Below are positions 62,283 to 64,000 of a stretch of DNA of 64,000 nucleotides, piece by piece. Below the pieces are notes generated by a model. It worked only from the letters and a program-made list of their open reading frames with translations. It had not been told where the DNA came from and did not search any database. Numbering within the stretch: position 1 is the stretch's first letter; every line of letters starts with the position of its first letter. The translations under genes and the position numbers were made by a program. Source of the stretch: Streptomyces sp. NBC_01235 (GTDB lineage: Bacteria; Actinomycetota; Actinomycetes; Streptomycetales; Streptomycetaceae); the NCBI RefSeq assembly GCF_035989285.1, contig NZ_CP108513.1, forward strand, positions 2,542,001 through 2,606,000. Reading direction: 5' to 3'.

Positions 62283-62304
62283 GGAGCCCCTGCAGGGGCT
62301 CCTC
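62281..62304 (+). terminator. 24-bp perfect palindrome overlapping the CGNR gene stop
   Basis: The palindrome begins at the second base of the TGA stop and reads GAGGAGCCCC, TGCA, then its complement. It is a likely terminator, without a T-tract. Confidence 0.6.
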
Positions 62305-62378
62305 GAGGGCTCGGGGGCTCGGGGTGCCTCGATGCCGACGCGGCCCCGGCGGGTGACGCCGGGGACCGCGGGTACGGC

Positions 62379-62531
62379 TCAGAGCAGCAGCAGGTCGTGC
62401 AGCGAAGCCATGAGCAGCAGACACCCGATCACCGCTAGGAAGATCATCAGCGGTGGCTGGGAAAGGGCGAAGAGGCACCCGCGCGGCTCGTCCTTGGGCG
62501 GCGCGGCGTCGCTCTGTGTCGTGTCCAGCAT
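62379..62531 (-). CDS. small single-helix membrane protein
   Basis: The 50-aa product begins MLDTTQSDAAPPKDEPRG and ends in one hydrophobic helix (PPLMIFLAVIGCLLLMASLHDLLLL). The ATG at 62529-62531 is chosen; an upstream GTG would give 67 aa. Composition favours a real gene, but no family is recognised and the ribosome binding site is weak. Confidence 0.5.
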   Translation of the reverse strand: MLDTTQSDAAPPKDEPRGCLFALSQPPLMIFLAVIGCLLLMASLHDLLLL

Positions 62532-62755
62532 CTCGCGGGCGATGATGACGCAGGTGACACCCCTGGCGCGATCAACACGCACGGATTGAGCGGGAGTTCG
62601 CCGGATTCCGTGACGTCGGTTTCAGGCCGTGATCACTTCCGCGCGCGGGCAGGCCGACTGTGTCGTTTCAACGCGAGACCCGGTCACGGCCGCAGGCCAT
62701 GGCCTCCGTCATATGCGGGACCCCCGCAGGTGCGGCCCCGTCTCCGGCGCGTGCC

Positions 62756-63202
62756 TCATATGCCGTGCTTCTTGAGGATGGCCTCGATGTCGCTGAAGTC
62801 GTCGGATCCGCCGGTCGCCCGGGGTGCGGGCGCGGGACGGGACGCCGGGCGGGAGCCCTGGCCCAGGGACGGCGCCGAGGCCGCGGGAGCGACTGCCCCG
62901 GACTGCGCGGAGCGGTTCGCCGCCTTGCGCTCCTTGCGGGTGCCGCCGCGGCGGCGCTCCACGGCACGGGTGGTGGCGAACAGGGCCCAGGCGCCGCCGA
63001 GCACGGCGAAGCCCGCCCAGGCCGTGGGGCTGAAGGCGGTGTCGGCGACCCATTCGACGACGCCGGTCATCACCAGGCCGAGCGGCACCAAGGCGTAGGC
63101 CGCGATGCGGGCGGCCGCCAGGAAGCGCTTGCGGTAGGCCGTGACCACCGCGATGCCCAGGCCGGCCGCGGCGACGGCGGAACAGACTGTCTCGGCGATC
63201 AT
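62756..63202 (-). CDS. conserved actinobacterial membrane protein
   Basis: The 148-aa protein has three hydrophobic segments in residues 3-80 (ETVCSAVAAAGLGIAVVTAY, AYALVPLGLVMTGVVEW, AWAGFAVLGGAWALFATT). A basic Ala/Pro-rich linker and a conserved acidic-basic tail, DDFSDIEAILKKHGI, follow. Homologues are sometimes labelled cellulose synthase, which nothing here supports. The ATG is at 63200-63202. Confidence 0.8.
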   Translation of the reverse strand: MIAETVCSAVAAAGLGIAVVTAYRKRFLAAARIAAYALVPLGLVMTGVVEWVADTAFSPTAWAGFAVLGGAWALFATTRAVERRRGGTRKERKAANRSAQSGAVAPAASAPSLGQGSRPASRPAPAPRATGGSDDFSDIEAILKKHGI

Positions 63203-63488
63203 CCGGTCCTCCAGGCGTGACTCACTTTGGCAAGGCTCAGACCGACTCGGCACCACGGCCGACGGGCCGGCGCTTCGTCCCTTCCATCCTGCACCCGCGC
63301 ACCGCTCACGGGCCACGCTCCGGCCGGACATCAGGGACATCTCCGGGTCGACTCCTCCGCAGGTGCCGCACGCCGTCCTCCCTCGGCGCCTCCCTCGGGG
63401 CCTCCCCCGGGGTCGAGCGGGATCTCCGTGGCGGGCGGTCGGAGATCCGGATTGGGGCGGTCGGGCGGGCGCCTGGGAGACTGGCGTC

Positions 63489-64000
63489 ATGAGCGACTCG
63501 TCCCCCACCTCCTCCCCCGCCCGTGCCGCCGTCGTCCTCGACGTCTGGTGCGAGCTGCAGTGCCCGGACTGCCACGGCGCCCTCGACGACCTGCGCGCCC
63601 TGCGCGAGCGCTACGGCGACCGGCTGGAGCTGCGGTTGCGGCACTTCCCGCTGGAGAAGCACCAGCACGCCTTCGCCGCCGCGCAGGCCGCCGAGGAGGC
63701 CCTGGAGCAGGGGCAGGGGTGGCCGTACGTCGAGGCCGTGCTGGGCCGGGTGGCGGAGCTGGACCGTAAGGGGGAACCCTTCCTGGTCGAGGTCGCCGGT
63801 GAACTCGGGCTGGACGCCGAGGAGTTCGACACCGCCCTGATCGACGGCCGGCACATCCTGATCGTGGACGCCGACCAGGCCGAGGGCAAGGCGATCGGCG
63901 TCACCGGGACCCCGACGTACGTCATCGGCGGTGAGCGTCTCGACGGCGGCAAGAGCCAGGAGGGGCTGCGGGAGCGGATCGAGGAGATCGCCGACCGACT
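63489..64000 (+). CDS. DsbA-family thiol oxidoreductase (partial)
   Basis: The frame runs off the window after 170 residues. It has the active-site CxxC as QCPDCHGAL near residue 30, a helical insertion and the cis-proline loop TGTPTYVIGG. It is cytoplasmic in type, with no signal peptide. The ATG is at 63489; only a few residues should be missing. Confidence 0.88.
   Translation, partial: MSDSSPTSSPARAAVVLDVWCELQCPDCHGALDDLRALRERYGDRLELRLRHFPLEKHQHAFAAAQAAEEALEQGQGWPYVEAVLGRVAELDRKGEPFLVEVAGELGLDAEEFDTALIDGRHILIVDADQAEGKAIGVTGTPTYVIGGERLDGGKSQEGLRERIEEIADR

Overview
This 64 kb window is high-GC actinobacterial chromosome, almost certainly Streptomyces. The evidence is a BldD with an intact c-di-GMP motif, an SsgB sporulation protein, GTG/TTG starts, ATGA-type gene overlaps, and an almost unbroken run of housekeeping genes. 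From memory, the order matches the nusB-efp-aroBKC-alaS-hisS-relA-secDF-ruvABC-pdxST-pimA-thrS block shared by Streptomyces and Mycobacterium. No CRISPR array, rRNA, integrase or complete insertion sequence was seen.

Layout. 1-2.6 kb: pyrR (with a PyrR-binding hairpin over its own ribosome binding site), divergent bldD, then nusB and efp. 2.6-14.6 kb: an M24 peptidase homologue with altered metal ligands, a proline-rich P-loop protein, aroB-aroK-aroC-aroE, mltG with a Gln/Tyr-rich prion-like tail, ruvX, alaS and two small membrane proteins. 14.8-22.4 kb: rpsD, rarA, a VKOR-like protein, hisS, an MBL hydrolase, a membrane-anchored cyclophilin and a DUF349 coiled-coil protein. 22.5-23.7 kb: a broken Ser/Thr kinase-caspase gene. 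23.7-33 kb: relA, apt, secF, secD, yajC, ruvB, ruvA, ruvC. 33.2-39.1 kb: yebC, pdxT, pdxS, and a phosphatidylinositol mannoside operon (pgsA, acyltransferase, pimA). 39.4-46.8 kb: an EF-G-like protein, a large membrane protein, a HIT protein, a potassium channel and thrS.

46.9-60.3 kb is the more accessory part. It holds a two-gene unit with a DUF4365 protein, a DnaQ-like exonuclease, two identical tRNA-Val(CAC) genes 10.5 kb apart in the same orientation, a 229-bp MITE-like element, and a five-gene operon (binding protein, two permeases, DUF624 protein, PcRGLX/YetA-like lyase) behind LacI-type operators. The operon's composition suggests uptake and breakdown of rhamnogalacturonan or a related plant polysaccharide; it has no ATPase of its own, as is usual in Streptomyces. 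60.4-64 kb returns to conserved genes: a PGPGW protein, ssgB, a CGNR zinc-finger regulator, small membrane proteins and the start of a DsbA-family gene cut by the window end.

No wholly new multi-gene system is evident. The best leads are the decayed kinase-caspase gene, the prion-like tail on MltG, the altered M24 active site, the repeat-derived insertion inside the DUF4365 gene, the MITE-like element supplying a stop codon, and the uncharacterised DUF4365 locus.
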